Assembly: GCA_964591085.1 (NCBI GenBank)
Contig: CAZPXH010000020.1
Span: forward strand, 1-35,596
Direction: 5' to 3'
DNA from: CAZPXH01 sp964591085
GTDB taxonomy: Bacteria > Spirochaetota > Spirochaetia > DSM-27196 > CAZPXH01
DNA length: 35,596 bases
Below the pieces are notes generated by a model. It saw only the letters and a program-made list of their open reading frames with translations. It searched no databases and was not told the DNA's origin. Position 1 is the stretch's first letter; every line of letters starts with the position of its first letter. Of this stretch, positions 25,799 through 34,169 are shown piece by piece. Made by a program: the position numbers and the translations under genes.

Positions 25799-26736
25799 CC
25801 GGAGGCCCACTGGACGTTCATCACCGGTTCCAGGATCTGCTGCACCTCGGCAACCAGACCAAAGTCGCAGGGCTCCTCCAGCCACGCCAGGTTGCGCTCC
25901 ACTGAGGCCGGACTTGCGGAGCTGAACAGGGTGGTGGCGGTCAGGTCCTGCTGGGTTGCGTACTGGAATGCAAGGCGGGCAATGCTTACTCCGCGCCCGG
26001 AGCAGAACTCTGCAGCCTGACGGAAGTACGCTCGCTGTTGGGGGCTTGCCGGATGCCAGTCCGCTGGTCCTCTTTCCGTCAGGAGGCCCATTCCAAAGGG
26101 AGATGCACTCACAAGACCAACATTCTTCTGCCGTGCCAGGGGAACGAGCTCGTAGACGCGGATGTCATTCAGGCAGAGGTGATTGTGAACCAGGAGCGCG
26201 TCCGGGTCTGTCTCCACAAGCATTCGTTTCCACAGGGGCATGGAGTAGATTCCGCCGCCGAGGTTCCCGATCCTGCCTTCCTCCTTCAGCTCCATCAGCG
26301 TCTGATAGCCTTCTGTGAGGGCCTGGTCCGCGAGAATTCCGTCCTGGTACTCAAAGTCGTGGAGGTACACAATGTCCAGGTAGTCCACGCCAAGCCGCTC
26401 CATGCTCTCCGCTACCGAGCTGCGGATGCGCTTGGCGGAGTAGTCCAGCGTGTCCTGTCCGTACGCTCCCGGTGCTGTGTACTTGCCAACCTTGGTTGAG
26501 AGCGTGTAGCGGGAGCGGTCAACTCCCCGCAGTGCCTTACCAAGGACCTGCTCCGCAACCGTGGCGCCATAGGCCGGGGCAACATCAAAGTAGGTAATGC
26601 CCCCGGCAAGTGCCGCGTGAACGGCGGATATCGCGTCTTTCTCTTCTACGCTGCGGAACACGCCGCCGAGGGAGGACGCCCCGAGTCCAAGCTGGGACAC
26701 CTGCAGGCCAGTCTTTCCCAGGGTGTTGTACACCAT
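25795..26736 (-). CDS. Aldo/keto reductase (L-fucose/D-threo-aldose 1-dehydrogenase-like)
   Basis: The 313-aa protein has the AKR tetrad D51, Y56, K82 and H126 (FDVAPAYG, STKVGKY, DIVYLHDFEY). The DVAPAYG and LGVDYLDIVYLHD context fits D-threo-aldose 1-dehydrogenase and galactose/fucose dehydrogenases, which oxidise the anomeric carbon to a lactone. The ATG at 26736 is preceded by a perfect AGGAGG. The sulfatase stop TAG (26747-26749) merges with that site, giving tight coupling. It sits between sulfatase and lactonase genes, as expected if it acts on the desulfated monosaccharide. Confidence 0.92.
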   Translation of the reverse strand: MVYNTLGKTGLQVSQLGLGASSLGGVFRSVEEKDAISAVHAALAGGITYFDVAPAYGATVAEQVLGKALRGVDRSRYTLSTKVGKYTAPGAYGQDTLDYSAKRIRSSVAESMERLGVDYLDIVYLHDFEYQDGILADQALTEGYQTLMELKEEGRIGNLGGGIYSMPLWKRMLVETDPDALLVHNHLCLNDIRVYELVPLARQKNVGLVSASPFGMGLLTERGPADWHPASPQQRAYFRQAAEFCSGRGVSIARLAFQYATQQDLTATTLFSSASPASVERNLAWLEEPCDFGLVAEVQQILEPVMNVQWASG

Positions 26737-26746
26737 TGCTAACCTC

Positions 26747-28306
26747 CTATAACTCTGCCGAAACGGTAGGGCGCCCAGCCCGGAACTTCTGAATCAGTTC
26801 CTGGTACTCCCGGATCAGATCTCCTCGGCGGTGATACAGATTCTCCAGCTCTCCGGGATCCTCTGCCAGATTGTACAGCTGGCCGTCGGAGCCGGGTGAG
26901 GGGAAGGTTCCGGCCGGCGGTGGCCACCCACCCGAGCCACCGGATTCACTGATCAGCTTGCTGTCACCCACGCGCAGGGCAAAGACGCCAAAGCCCGAGT
27001 GATGCACCAGAACCCGCCGTTGCGCCTCTGTCCCCGGTGGACGCGGGTTGGGACCCAGCCACTCCCGGAACCCCGGGTAGCCGGAGAGATCTGCCGAATC
27101 CTCCGGCCGGGCGCGAGAACCTTGCGAAGACCCGGGGGTAGCAACGGGGTCCGCGTGGACCGGGCGGGTCAACACATCCAGGGTGGCAAACAGGTCTGTC
27201 AGGCATGCGCTCTGCTCCACAATTGCGGGAGCATTGCCGGGGCCTGCCTGAGCTGGCGCAACCACAAAGGGAACCCGGTGACCGCCTTCCCAGATGTGTG
27301 CTTTGTACCCGCGGAAGCTTCCGCAAGAGGCGTGCCCGTACAGGCGGTATCCGTCCATGCCCTCGGACGCGGATACCCGGTCTCCGGGGAGGGCCCCGTT
27401 GTCACTCGTGACAATGACCACAGTGTTCTGCGCAGCGCCGGTCTCCCGCAGCGCCTCCAGGACCTGTCCAACCATCCAGTCAAAGAGCCAGACCAGGTCT
27501 CCGCGGTGGCCTGCCTTGCTCTGGCCTTGTGCAAACTCCGGGACGGTGAGCGCCAGACAGGGCTCATGGGGCGCGGAAGCAGCGAGGTACAGGAAGAAGG
27601 GCTGCGCTCCGTCGGCCAGGTTCCGGATACGCGAGACGGCCTCCCGGGTGAACGTAGGATCGGCGTCACGATGCTGCCAGGACGGGGAATGCATGCCCCC
27701 CCTCCCAGTGAAGTGAATCCGATCCCGGAATTCCGTTGGAGCCTCTACAAACCGGTCCTGCGAGATAAACGCAAAAGGCGGCTGGGCAGTAGGGCAACCC
27801 GCGGTCCCAAAGAAGCTGTCAAACCCCCGCTCAATCGGGCCCCCCGTGACAGGAGCGCCAAAGTCAATCTTCTGCTCCAGGGCAAAGTCTTCACTCTTCC
27901 AGGGAAGCGGAGACTCAAGATCAATGTGCTGACCGCTTTTGGGGCGAAAGTTCATACCCAAGTGCCACTTTCCTACGCAGGCAGTGTGGTAGCCCCGATC
28001 CCTCAGCATTCCGGGCAGGGTAGGAAGATCCGCGGCAATGAGCGGCGGTTCGTAGCCGTACAGCACACCGTAGGGAAGGCGAGACCGCCACGCGTAGCGC
28101 CCGGTCAACATTCCGTAACGGGAAGGGGTGCACACCGCAGACGGGGTGTGCATGTCCGTCCAGCGCGCGCCGCGGCGGGCCAACGAGTCTATGTTTGGCG
28201 TGGGAATTCTAGACTCCGGGTTGTAGCAGCTGAGGTCCCCGAATCCCAGATCGTCTGCAACAATGAGCACCACGTTGGGACGGCGCGCGCGGCCTTGCTC
28301 GCTCAT
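26747..28306 (-). CDS. Sulfatase without signal peptide (Cys-type)
   Basis: The 519-aa protein starts with NVVLIVADDLGFGDLSCY, the metal-binding Asp18-Asp19 motif, and carries the C-T-P-S-R-Y-G-M-L-T-G-R signature with Cys59, the residue converted to formylglycine. GKWHLG and VTSDNGALPG supply further active-site residues. It begins eight residues before the first strand and has no signal peptide, so it probably acts in the cytoplasm on imported sulfated sugar. The ATG overlaps the other sulfatase stop (ATGA). It needs a formylglycine-forming maturase not seen in this window. The substrate is unknown. Confidence 0.94.
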   Translation of the reverse strand: MSEQGRARRPNVVLIVADDLGFGDLSCYNPESRIPTPNIDSLARRGARWTDMHTPSAVCTPSRYGMLTGRYAWRSRLPYGVLYGYEPPLIAADLPTLPGMLRDRGYHTACVGKWHLGMNFRPKSGQHIDLESPLPWKSEDFALEQKIDFGAPVTGGPIERGFDSFFGTAGCPTAQPPFAFISQDRFVEAPTEFRDRIHFTGRGGMHSPSWQHRDADPTFTREAVSRIRNLADGAQPFFLYLAASAPHEPCLALTVPEFAQGQSKAGHRGDLVWLFDWMVGQVLEALRETGAAQNTVVIVTSDNGALPGDRVSASEGMDGYRLYGHASCGSFRGYKAHIWEGGHRVPFVVAPAQAGPGNAPAIVEQSACLTDLFATLDVLTRPVHADPVATPGSSQGSRARPEDSADLSGYPGFREWLGPNPRPPGTEAQRRVLVHHSGFGVFALRVGDSKLISESGGSGGWPPPAGTFPSPGSDGQLYNLAEDPGELENLYHRRGDLIREYQELIQKFRAGRPTVSAEL

Positions 28307-30099
28307 TTCCCGCCATCCAGCGCCTGGGCCCCGGTGTTCAGCAAGGTCACGTGGATGTAGTAGGGGGCCATTGTTCGCTCGTCCCGGTCATGCAGAGAGG
28401 CGTAGAGCTCTGCGGGCCCGGAATCCAGATCAATATCAAAGGCAACCGCGCGGTCATCTGCCGTGACCTCCCGATACAGCACCTGCCCGCCAATCTCCAG
28501 CCTGGCCCACTCCACTGCAACGGCGCTTCCCCCGGTGTACATGACTTGGAAGCGCTCCTCCACTGCATCCTTCCGCCAGGAGACGTCATCTCCCGCAATT
28601 CCATCGGTGATGCTGTGCGTGGTCTCCTGTGGCCAGCGCCTGAGCTCCACTCGGTAGCGTCCCCGTTTCCGAACGTCCACCGCCCAGTAGCCGCTGCACG
28701 CGTATGCTTGACGCACATGTCGTTGATTCCACGCGGTGTCGCCGGACTCATTTCGGATGTCGTGCGTTGTCAGCATCACTGTCTCTTCTGTTCCGCCAAG
28801 CTCTACCGGCGTGTCCAGGTGAAACTGCTCCGACACAAGCTCCCACCACTGCTCATACCCGGCCCGGAGCTCCAGCACCAGCTTCGGATGTTGGGCCGCA
28901 ATGTCGGTACGCTGCGCCGGATCAGAGTCCAGGTTGTACAGCTCCTTGGCGTGCACCAGCCGCCACGGACCTTTCATGGAGCAGCTGTTGCGCCACTTTA
29001 CCGGCCGGGCGACGCGCTGGGTGTCAGTGACAACAGTCCGCTCCGCAAGCGCGGCGTGGTTTGCCGGGTCCCCCCTTAGGAGCGGAACCAGACTTGTTCC
29101 GTGGAAACTGTGCCCTTGGGGAACCTCTACCCCGCAGAGATCCAGGACGGTTGGCATCAGGTCTATGTAGGACGTCAACTCCAGGATATCCCGGCCGTGT
29201 TGCAGGCCACTGTGAGGGGCACGGAGGAAGAAGGGAACTCGATGTCCCCCTTCATAGGGCGAACCCTTCTGCCCACGCATCCCAGCGTTGTAGCTGCCCT
29301 GACCTTCCTGCGGGAATCCCGAGGGATCCAGATCAACCCCCATCGCCGTGCCGTTGTCTGTCATGAACATAAGGACGGTGTTGTCTTCAATCTCCATGTC
29401 CCGCAGTGCGGCCCGCAACAAACCAAAGTTCTCATCTATGTTGGTGATCATCCCGTAGAAGCCTGCCCGGGAGGTGTTTGCGGTAACATCACGGTAGCGG
29501 TCCCGATAGCGTGGCTCCACGTTCCACGGTCCATGGGGAGCGTTCGGCGCGATGTAGCAGAAGAGTGGCCGTTCCCGGTTGCGCTCAATGAAGCTGATTG
29601 CCTCCCGGAAGAACACGTCTGTGCAGTAGCCCTGAAACTTCCGGGGTTTGCCGTTCACAAAGTAGGTGTCGTCAAAGTAGTCATTGCCCCAGTGGTCGGC
29701 TGTGTTACCGATGCCTCCACCGGCATGGTAGACGGTCTCGTTGAAGCCGCGTTCGTGCGGACGGAAGGGCGGAGAATCCCCCAGGTGCCACTTGCCGAAG
29801 TGGCCGGTGTGGTAACCCGCACCACGCAGGGCATCTGCAAGCGTCCACTCGTCCGCCCGCAGCAGTGAGCGCCCGCCCACGGTGTGCCAGACTCCGGCAG
29901 AGTTGCAGTAGCGGCCCGTGAGCAGGCCCGCCCGGGTTGGCGCGCAGGTGGTGCCCACGTGGAAGTCCGTCAATCGAATGGACTCCCCGTGGAAGCGGTC
30001 AATCCATGGAGTCTGAAGGTGCCGGTTTCCCAGACATGCCAGGTCCCCGTACCCCTGGTCGTCCGTCAGGACCAGCACAACGTTTGGTTGCCGTGTCAT
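28303..30099 (-). CDS. Sulfatase with extra C-terminal beta domain
   Basis: This 598-aa protein has NVVLVLTDDQGYGDL, C52 in TCAPTRAGLLTGR, FGKWHLGD and MTDNGTAMG, a full set of sulfatase active-site motifs. The last 170 residues (from about LGGTEETVMLTTHD) read as a beta-rich add-on domain (SGYWAVDVRKRGRYRVELRRW) that could help substrate binding. No signal peptide precedes the first strand. ATG codons lie at 30105 and 30099; the second has an AGGGG at eight bases and is preferred. It is the first gene of the four-gene sulfatase operon and is divergent from the GntR gene. Confidence 0.93.
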   Translation of the reverse strand: MTRQPNVVLVLTDDQGYGDLACLGNRHLQTPWIDRFHGESIRLTDFHVGTTCAPTRAGLLTGRYCNSAGVWHTVGGRSLLRADEWTLADALRGAGYHTGHFGKWHLGDSPPFRPHERGFNETVYHAGGGIGNTADHWGNDYFDDTYFVNGKPRKFQGYCTDVFFREAISFIERNRERPLFCYIAPNAPHGPWNVEPRYRDRYRDVTANTSRAGFYGMITNIDENFGLLRAALRDMEIEDNTVLMFMTDNGTAMGVDLDPSGFPQEGQGSYNAGMRGQKGSPYEGGHRVPFFLRAPHSGLQHGRDILELTSYIDLMPTVLDLCGVEVPQGHSFHGTSLVPLLRGDPANHAALAERTVVTDTQRVARPVKWRNSCSMKGPWRLVHAKELYNLDSDPAQRTDIAAQHPKLVLELRAGYEQWWELVSEQFHLDTPVELGGTEETVMLTTHDIRNESGDTAWNQRHVRQAYACSGYWAVDVRKRGRYRVELRRWPQETTHSITDGIAGDDVSWRKDAVEERFQVMYTGGSAVAVEWARLEIGGQVLYREVTADDRAVAFDIDLDSGPAELYASLHDRDERTMAPYYIHVTLLNTGAQALDGGK

Positions 30100-30173
30100 T
30101 CGCATGCCCCTGATTTGATACCGTTTTCCGGCTTCGGCCTGAACCACCACACCTTGTGATCACCGGCCCGTAA

Positions 30174-30202
30174 TTGACAGCTGGTCCACCTTGGCGTAGA
30201 TT
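30174..30202 (+). promoter_or_regulatory. Candidate promoter and operator between sulfatase and GntR genes
   Basis: TTGACA (30174-30179) and TAGATT (30197-30202) are 17 bp apart and could drive the GntR gene. The spacer contains TGGTCCACC (30182-30190), similar to the sites upstream of the transporter and dapA-like genes. A perfect 8-bp palindrome GTGATCAC lies at 30156-30163. Caution: transcription from this promoter would begin at about the GGAGG (30205-30209), leaving little leader, so either the promoter or that ribosome site is wrong. Confidence 0.4.
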
Positions 30203-30222
30203 TTGGAGGCACGGCACTTTTT

Positions 30223-30922
30223 ATGAGCAAGCTCTCACTATTCATTGAAAGCGACATCAAAGCTCGGATTGAAACTGGACAGGAACTGCCCGCCGCGCTC
30301 TCCCTCCCCGCCTTGTCCCGCCACTATGGCGTAAGCATCACTCCGGTCCGCCAGGCACTGCAAGCGCTGGAACAGCAGGGCTTTCTGTCGCGACTGGCCA
30401 ACCGCNNNNNNNNNNNNNNNNNNNNNNNNNNNNNNNNNNNNNNNNNNNNNNNNNNNNNNNNNNNNNNNNNNNNNNNNNNNNNNNNNNNNNNNNNNNNNNN
30501 NNNNNAACCTGGACGCGTACCTTACGGTTCGCGAATCCCTGGAACTGCTTGCCCTGGAACTTGCCCATCCGAGAATTCAGCCGGAGGAACTGCAGCGGAT
30601 CCTTGAAGAGGAGTCGCACGCGCACGACTTTGCGCTGCATCAGTACCTTATAATCTGTTCCGGGAACCGCTACATACGGGAGTTCTTCCGTCAGGACGTG
30701 GCGCGGTACTACACCAAGCTGCTGCACTTTGCCGCGCCCGAGGCCGCCGTGGTGGACGAAATGACCGCCCAGCACAAGAGCATTCTGCGGGTCCTTCTGG
30801 CCGAGGATTGGGAGCGGGCGGGTTCCGAGCTTTCGCGGCATATCAGGGTTCAACGGTCCGTCCTTGCAAAGCTGCTGCATCCCTCTGCCCGGGCCCGCAT
30901 TGCAGCTCAGGTCAACGTGTAG
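30223..30922 (+). CDS. GntR-family regulator, interrupted by assembly gap
   Basis: The first 61 codons encode the winged helix of a GntR protein (LSLPALSRHYGVSITPVRQALQALEQQGFLSR). After 100 N the frame resumes with YLTVRESLELLALELAHPRI and a helix-rich FCD-like effector domain (FFRQDVARYYTKLLHFA, HKSILRVLLAEDWERAGSELSRHI), ending at 30922. Codons before and after the gap are offset by one base if the gap is exactly 100 bases, so the real missing length must be a multiple of three. The gene is therefore probably intact. It overlaps the enolase-superfamily gene tail-to-tail by 16 bp. It is the natural candidate regulator of the surrounding sugar genes. Confidence 0.88.
30406..30505. other. Run of 100 N, scaffold gap
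   Basis: Exactly 100 N, the customary placeholder for a gap of unknown size. It falls inside the GntR coding region just after the winged helix, and the flanking frames do not match at this length. Confidence 0.98.
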
Positions 30923-32076
30923 CGTTCAACCAATTCCTGGTTCAACTCCACCCCCAGGCCGGGTCCGTTCGGGACGTCCATACAGCCGTCCTCTGCAAGC
31001 GGTAGGGCGAATATGGAATCCTGCGGGGCGGCGCAGAGGCTGTGATGCAGCAGGAGCTCCGTGAACTCCACCGCATCCGGAGCCCCGCCTGTGGCTGCAG
31101 CAATCTGCAGCTTAGCGGCAATCTTGGGTCCCAGCCCGTACGCGGTCCCAAACACCACCCGCAGGCCCGCGGCCTCTGCGACTGCACTGATCTTCTTGGC
31201 GCTGACTAGTCCACCAGCTTTGGCAATCTTGATGTTGATCACATCTGCGGCTCCGCGCCGCACAACCTGCATGGCGTCATGTACGCTGTACACGCTCTCG
31301 TCGGCTTCAATGAGGGTGCCAACGGACGACCGAACCTCTGCCATTCCGTCCAGGTCCCATGCCGCAACCGGCTGCTCCAGCAGATCCAACCCGACTCCAG
31401 CGTCCTCCGCCAGCCGGCACAGGCGGATCGCTTCCTTGACCGAGTAGCCCTGATTGGCGTCAGCACGCAGTACCGCCCCCGGACCCAGGGACTCCCGCAT
31501 GGCAATCAGGCGCTCCAGATCCCGTTCCGGGACTCCGCCGATCTTGGCCTTGAAGGACACGACATTCTGGTCCATGCACTCGGCAGCAAATGCGGCCATG
31601 CCGTCCGGCGGTCCGCCGGCAATTTCAACGCATACCTGGATCCGCGTCTGCGACATTCCGCCAAGCAGGGTGCCCGCCGGCACTCCCAGGGCCTTCCCGA
31701 CGCAATCATGCAGAGCCAGGTCAATGCCGGACTTTGCGCAACTGTTGCCCCGGAAATCCACAAGGCCCATGAGCCGTTCCCGCTGGAAGGGATCCTCTCC
31801 AATCAGACGGGGTGCAAGGTGCTGCTCTATCGCGCTCTGCACCTCTTCCAGGGGCTCGCCAAAGAATCCGATGTCCGTTGCCGCTTCCCCAATGCCGGAG
31901 ACCCCTTCATCCGTGTGGATGTAGACCAGCACGTACTCAAGGACCGGTTCCGGTCTGGCCTTGGTGATCCGCCCGAGGCGATACCACTCGCGCTTGGTGC
32001 CCGCACCCTCGGTGGAGTACGGCGGCAGAGGAATTGGGATGCGGATTGCCCTGGTGGTGATCTTGGTGATTTTCAC
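30907..32076 (-). CDS. Enolase-superfamily enzyme, MLE-like subgroup
   Basis: The 389-aa protein has the N-terminal capping domain and the barrel residues of the mandelate racemase/muconate lactonizing enzyme family: K176-x-K178 (FKAKIG), metal ligands D206 (RADANQGY), E234 (LLEQP) and D259 (IEADES), and K283 in INIKIAKAGGL. Lysines on both sides and the absence of a His-Asp dyad fit the MLE subgroup (epimerases, cycloisomerases, some dehydratases) rather than typical sugar-acid dehydratases. The start is GTG at 32076, where the family N-terminus begins, 10 bp after the peptidase stop. It could act as the sugar-acid dehydratase of the pathway or as an epimerase; the residue pattern favours the latter. 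Confidence 0.9.
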   Translation of the reverse strand: MKITKITTRAIRIPIPLPPYSTEGAGTKREWYRLGRITKARPEPVLEYVLVYIHTDEGVSGIGEAATDIGFFGEPLEEVQSAIEQHLAPRLIGEDPFQRERLMGLVDFRGNSCAKSGIDLALHDCVGKALGVPAGTLLGGMSQTRIQVCVEIAGGPPDGMAAFAAECMDQNVVSFKAKIGGVPERDLERLIAMRESLGPGAVLRADANQGYSVKEAIRLCRLAEDAGVGLDLLEQPVAAWDLDGMAEVRSSVGTLIEADESVYSVHDAMQVVRRGAADVINIKIAKAGGLVSAKKISAVAEAAGLRVVFGTAYGLGPKIAAKLQIAAATGGAPDAVEFTELLLHHSLCAAPQDSIFALPLAEDGCMDVPNGPGLGVELNQELVERYTLT

Positions 32077-32086
32077 TGCCGGTGCT

Positions 32087-33142
32087 CTATCGCCAGTCGG
32101 GAGGAATGAGATCTGCCGCGTGCTGGGGGAAGGCCGCAAGCAGTGCGATTGTTGCTTCCACATCCCGCATGTCACACATCTGAACCGTGGAATGCATGTA
32201 GCGTGTCGGAGCTCCGATGGTGGTTGCTTTTGCTCCAAGGCCCGTGCGCTGGACGATTGATGCGTCGGTTCCGCCGCCGAGCTGGCGCTGGTACGGGATG
32301 CCGTGGGTCTCGCAGGTAGCGTACAGCGCCCGCAACAGCTCCGGGTCTCCAATGGTGCGCTTGTCCATCACGTAGATCCCGGTGCCGCCGCCCATCTGGC
32401 ACTGTTCCTGGTATGAAGCTGCAAAGGGAATGTCCGCGGGCAAGGCCCCGTCGATAGCCACGCAGATATCAGCCTCAATAGCGTGGGCCGCCGTAGGAAT
32501 GCCACGAGTTCCAACTTCTTCCTGGACCGTGCTCACAGCATACACGTCAACCGTGGGATCCTTGATGCGGCGGAAGCCCTCAATCAGGCAGTAGACGCCG
32601 ATCCGGTCGTCAAAATTTCGCCCGGTGACAACCGTGTTATTGAGAACCTCAAACTCCTTGGACAAGGAGACCACGTCCCCGATGTTGACGCGGGACTGGA
32701 TATCCGGTCCGGAGAGTCCGGTGTCAATAAAGAGCTCCTCCAGCGGAATCACCCGCTGCAGATCGGCATCGCTCGCCAGCCAGCGCGGCTGGGGCGCAAT
32801 CACTCCCTGCAGCGGCCCGCCCTCACCCGCAGTCGCGTGAATTGTAACGCGCTGGCTTGGCAGGGTGCGGGCGTCAAAGCCACCAACGGGGTGGAAGTGG
32901 AGGAAACCGCGCTCGTCAATGTGGCTCACCATGAACCCGATCTCATCAATGTGCGCTGCGTACAGCAGTTTGCGCGGCTTGCCGGCTCCGGCTTTTGCAC
33001 GCTTGACAGCAATGAGGTTACCGAGGCGATCGGTCCACACCTCGTCCGCCAGCGCTCCAAGTTCCTCCCGAACAATACTCTGGGCGGGTGTTTCATAGCC
33101 GGAGACCCCCGGCGTGTTTGAAAGCTCTCGAAGCAGTTCCAC
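32087..33142 (-). CDS. M42-family metallopeptidase/hydrolase
   Basis: The 351-aa protein carries the M42 aminopeptidase metal site: H64 and D66 in AAHIDEIGFM, D in RNFDDRIGVY, the EE pair in VSTVQEEVGTRG, D in AIDGALPAD and a late H in RYMHSTVQMCD. No signal peptide is present, so it acts in the cytoplasm. M42 members are glutamyl or leucyl aminopeptidases, or annotated as endoglucanase/FrvX. The GTG start at 33142 has GGAGG six bases upstream. It is the first gene of a two-gene operon with the enolase-superfamily enzyme and is divergent from the DapA-like gene. Its place in a sugar pathway is unclear. Confidence 0.93.
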   Translation of the reverse strand: MELLRELSNTPGVSGYETPAQSIVREELGALADEVWTDRLGNLIAVKRAKAGAGKPRKLLYAAHIDEIGFMVSHIDERGFLHFHPVGGFDARTLPSQRVTIHATAGEGGPLQGVIAPQPRWLASDADLQRVIPLEELFIDTGLSGPDIQSRVNIGDVVSLSKEFEVLNNTVVTGRNFDDRIGVYCLIEGFRRIKDPTVDVYAVSTVQEEVGTRGIPTAAHAIEADICVAIDGALPADIPFAASYQEQCQMGGGTGIYVMDKRTIGDPELLRALYATCETHGIPYQRQLGGGTDASIVQRTGLGAKATTIGAPTRYMHSTVQMCDMRDVEATIALLAAFPQHAADLIPPDWR

Positions 33143-33158
33143 CTTGCACCTCCGCCAA

Positions 33159-33201
33159 TTGCGTCACGGTACGGTCGGGTCTATACTTTGTCAACAGTAT
33201 A
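33159..33201 (+). promoter_or_regulatory. Promoter of the dapA-like operon with overlapping inverted-repeat operator
   Basis: TTGCGT (33159-33164), a 17-bp spacer and TATACT (33182-33187) form a good promoter 56 bp before the ATG. TATACT starts an inverted repeat, TATACTTTGTCAACAGTATA (33182-33201), with TTGTCAACA (33188-33196) in the middle, a GntR/FadR-type site. TTGACA also reads on the minus strand at 33194-33189 and could serve the peptidase operon with a weaker TACCGT -10. One bound repressor would cover both directions. Confidence 0.6.
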
Positions 33202-33242
33202 AAGTCTTACCTTCCCAGTTCGGAACGCGAGGAGAGTGCAGC

Positions 33243-34169
33243 ATGCGAATCGACGGGATCTTTGTCCCGGTAATTACCCCATTCAAGGCAGACCATTCGG
33301 TTGATGAGCCCGCCTACGCGGAGATGATTGAGCACCTGGTTCACGTTGGCGTCCACGGGCTTTGTGTGGGGGGCACAACCGGGGAAAGCTACGCGATGAG
33401 TTCTGACGAACGCGTCCGCCAGTTTGTGTTTGCACAGGAGGTCATCAACGGCCGCGTCCCATGGCTTGCCGGGGTGAACGACATCCGAACGGAAGAAGTG
33501 AGCGCGCTGAGCGTGGCGGCAAGGGCGGCTGGCGCCGACGGCCTGCTTCTTGCGGTACCGCCGTATTCAACGCCAGACCAGAAGGAGCTTGCCGCGCACG
33601 CCCTCCACGTAGACCGAGCTGCAGGTCAGGTGCCGATTGTACTGTACAACTATCCTGGGCGGTCGGGGGCCGAGTTTGGTGAGGAGTTTCTGAAGCGAGT
33701 CAGCCGAAGTTCAAGCTTCATTGGGATCAAAGAAAGCAGCGGGGATCTCGATCGAATTCACATGATAGCTCGCGAGTTCCCGCATCTTCAGCTGAGCTGC
33801 GGCGCAGATGATCAGGCGCTGGAGTTTTTTGTATGGGGAGCCCGGAGCTGGATCTGCGCGGCCGGGAATTTCCTTGCTGCAGAAACTATCTCGCTCTACG
33901 AGACCTGCGTGCTGCGCGAAGACTTTGTTCTTGGCAGGCGCATGATGAAGGCGCTCCTGCCGCTCATGACCGTGTTGGAACGTGGCGGGAAGTTTGTGCA
34001 GTGCGTGAAGCACGCCTGCAGCCTGGATGGACTCCCCGCTGGCGAGTCCGTGCGCCTCCCACTCCGCCCTATGAAGAAGGAGTTGAAGCGGGACCTGAGA
34101 GATGCTCTGAACACCGCACGAACCACAATCCGAGGCCTGATCCGGGAGGAGCTGACAGTCAATGAATGA
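33243..34169 (+). CDS. DapA-family (dihydrodipicolinate synthase/keto-deoxy acid lyase) enzyme
   Basis: The 308-aa class I lyase has GGTTGES (T45-T46), the YNYPGR tyrosine motif (135-140) and the Schiff-base lysine K163 in IGIKESSGD. The ATG at 33243 follows GAGGAG. Members include DapA, N-acetylneuraminate lyase, keto-deoxygluconate aldolase, keto-deoxyarabinonate dehydratase and pyrroline-hydroxycarboxylate deaminase. The next gene is an aldehyde dehydrogenase overlapping by 8 bp. Cleavage of 2-keto-3-deoxyfuconate to pyruvate and lactaldehyde, with oxidation of the latter, fits the neighbours. A hydroxyproline-type deaminase plus ketoglutarate-semialdehyde dehydrogenase is the main alternative. 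Confidence 0.93.
   Translation: MRIDGIFVPVITPFKADHSVDEPAYAEMIEHLVHVGVHGLCVGGTTGESYAMSSDERVRQFVFAQEVINGRVPWLAGVNDIRTEEVSALSVAARAAGADGLLLAVPPYSTPDQKELAAHALHVDRAAGQVPIVLYNYPGRSGAEFGEEFLKRVSRSSSFIGIKESSGDLDRIHMIAREFPHLQLSCGADDQALEFFVWGARSWICAAGNFLAAETISLYETCVLREDFVLGRRMMKALLPLMTVLERGGKFVQCVKHACSLDGLPAGESVRLPLRPMKKELKRDLRDALNTARTTIRGLIREELTVNE

Noticed and set aside
26999..28360. 453-codon plus-strand open frame
   Set aside because: It lies antisense to a clear sulfatase gene, is rich in Arg/Pro/Gly and has no protein-like pattern; it is a shadow of the high-G+C third-position bias.
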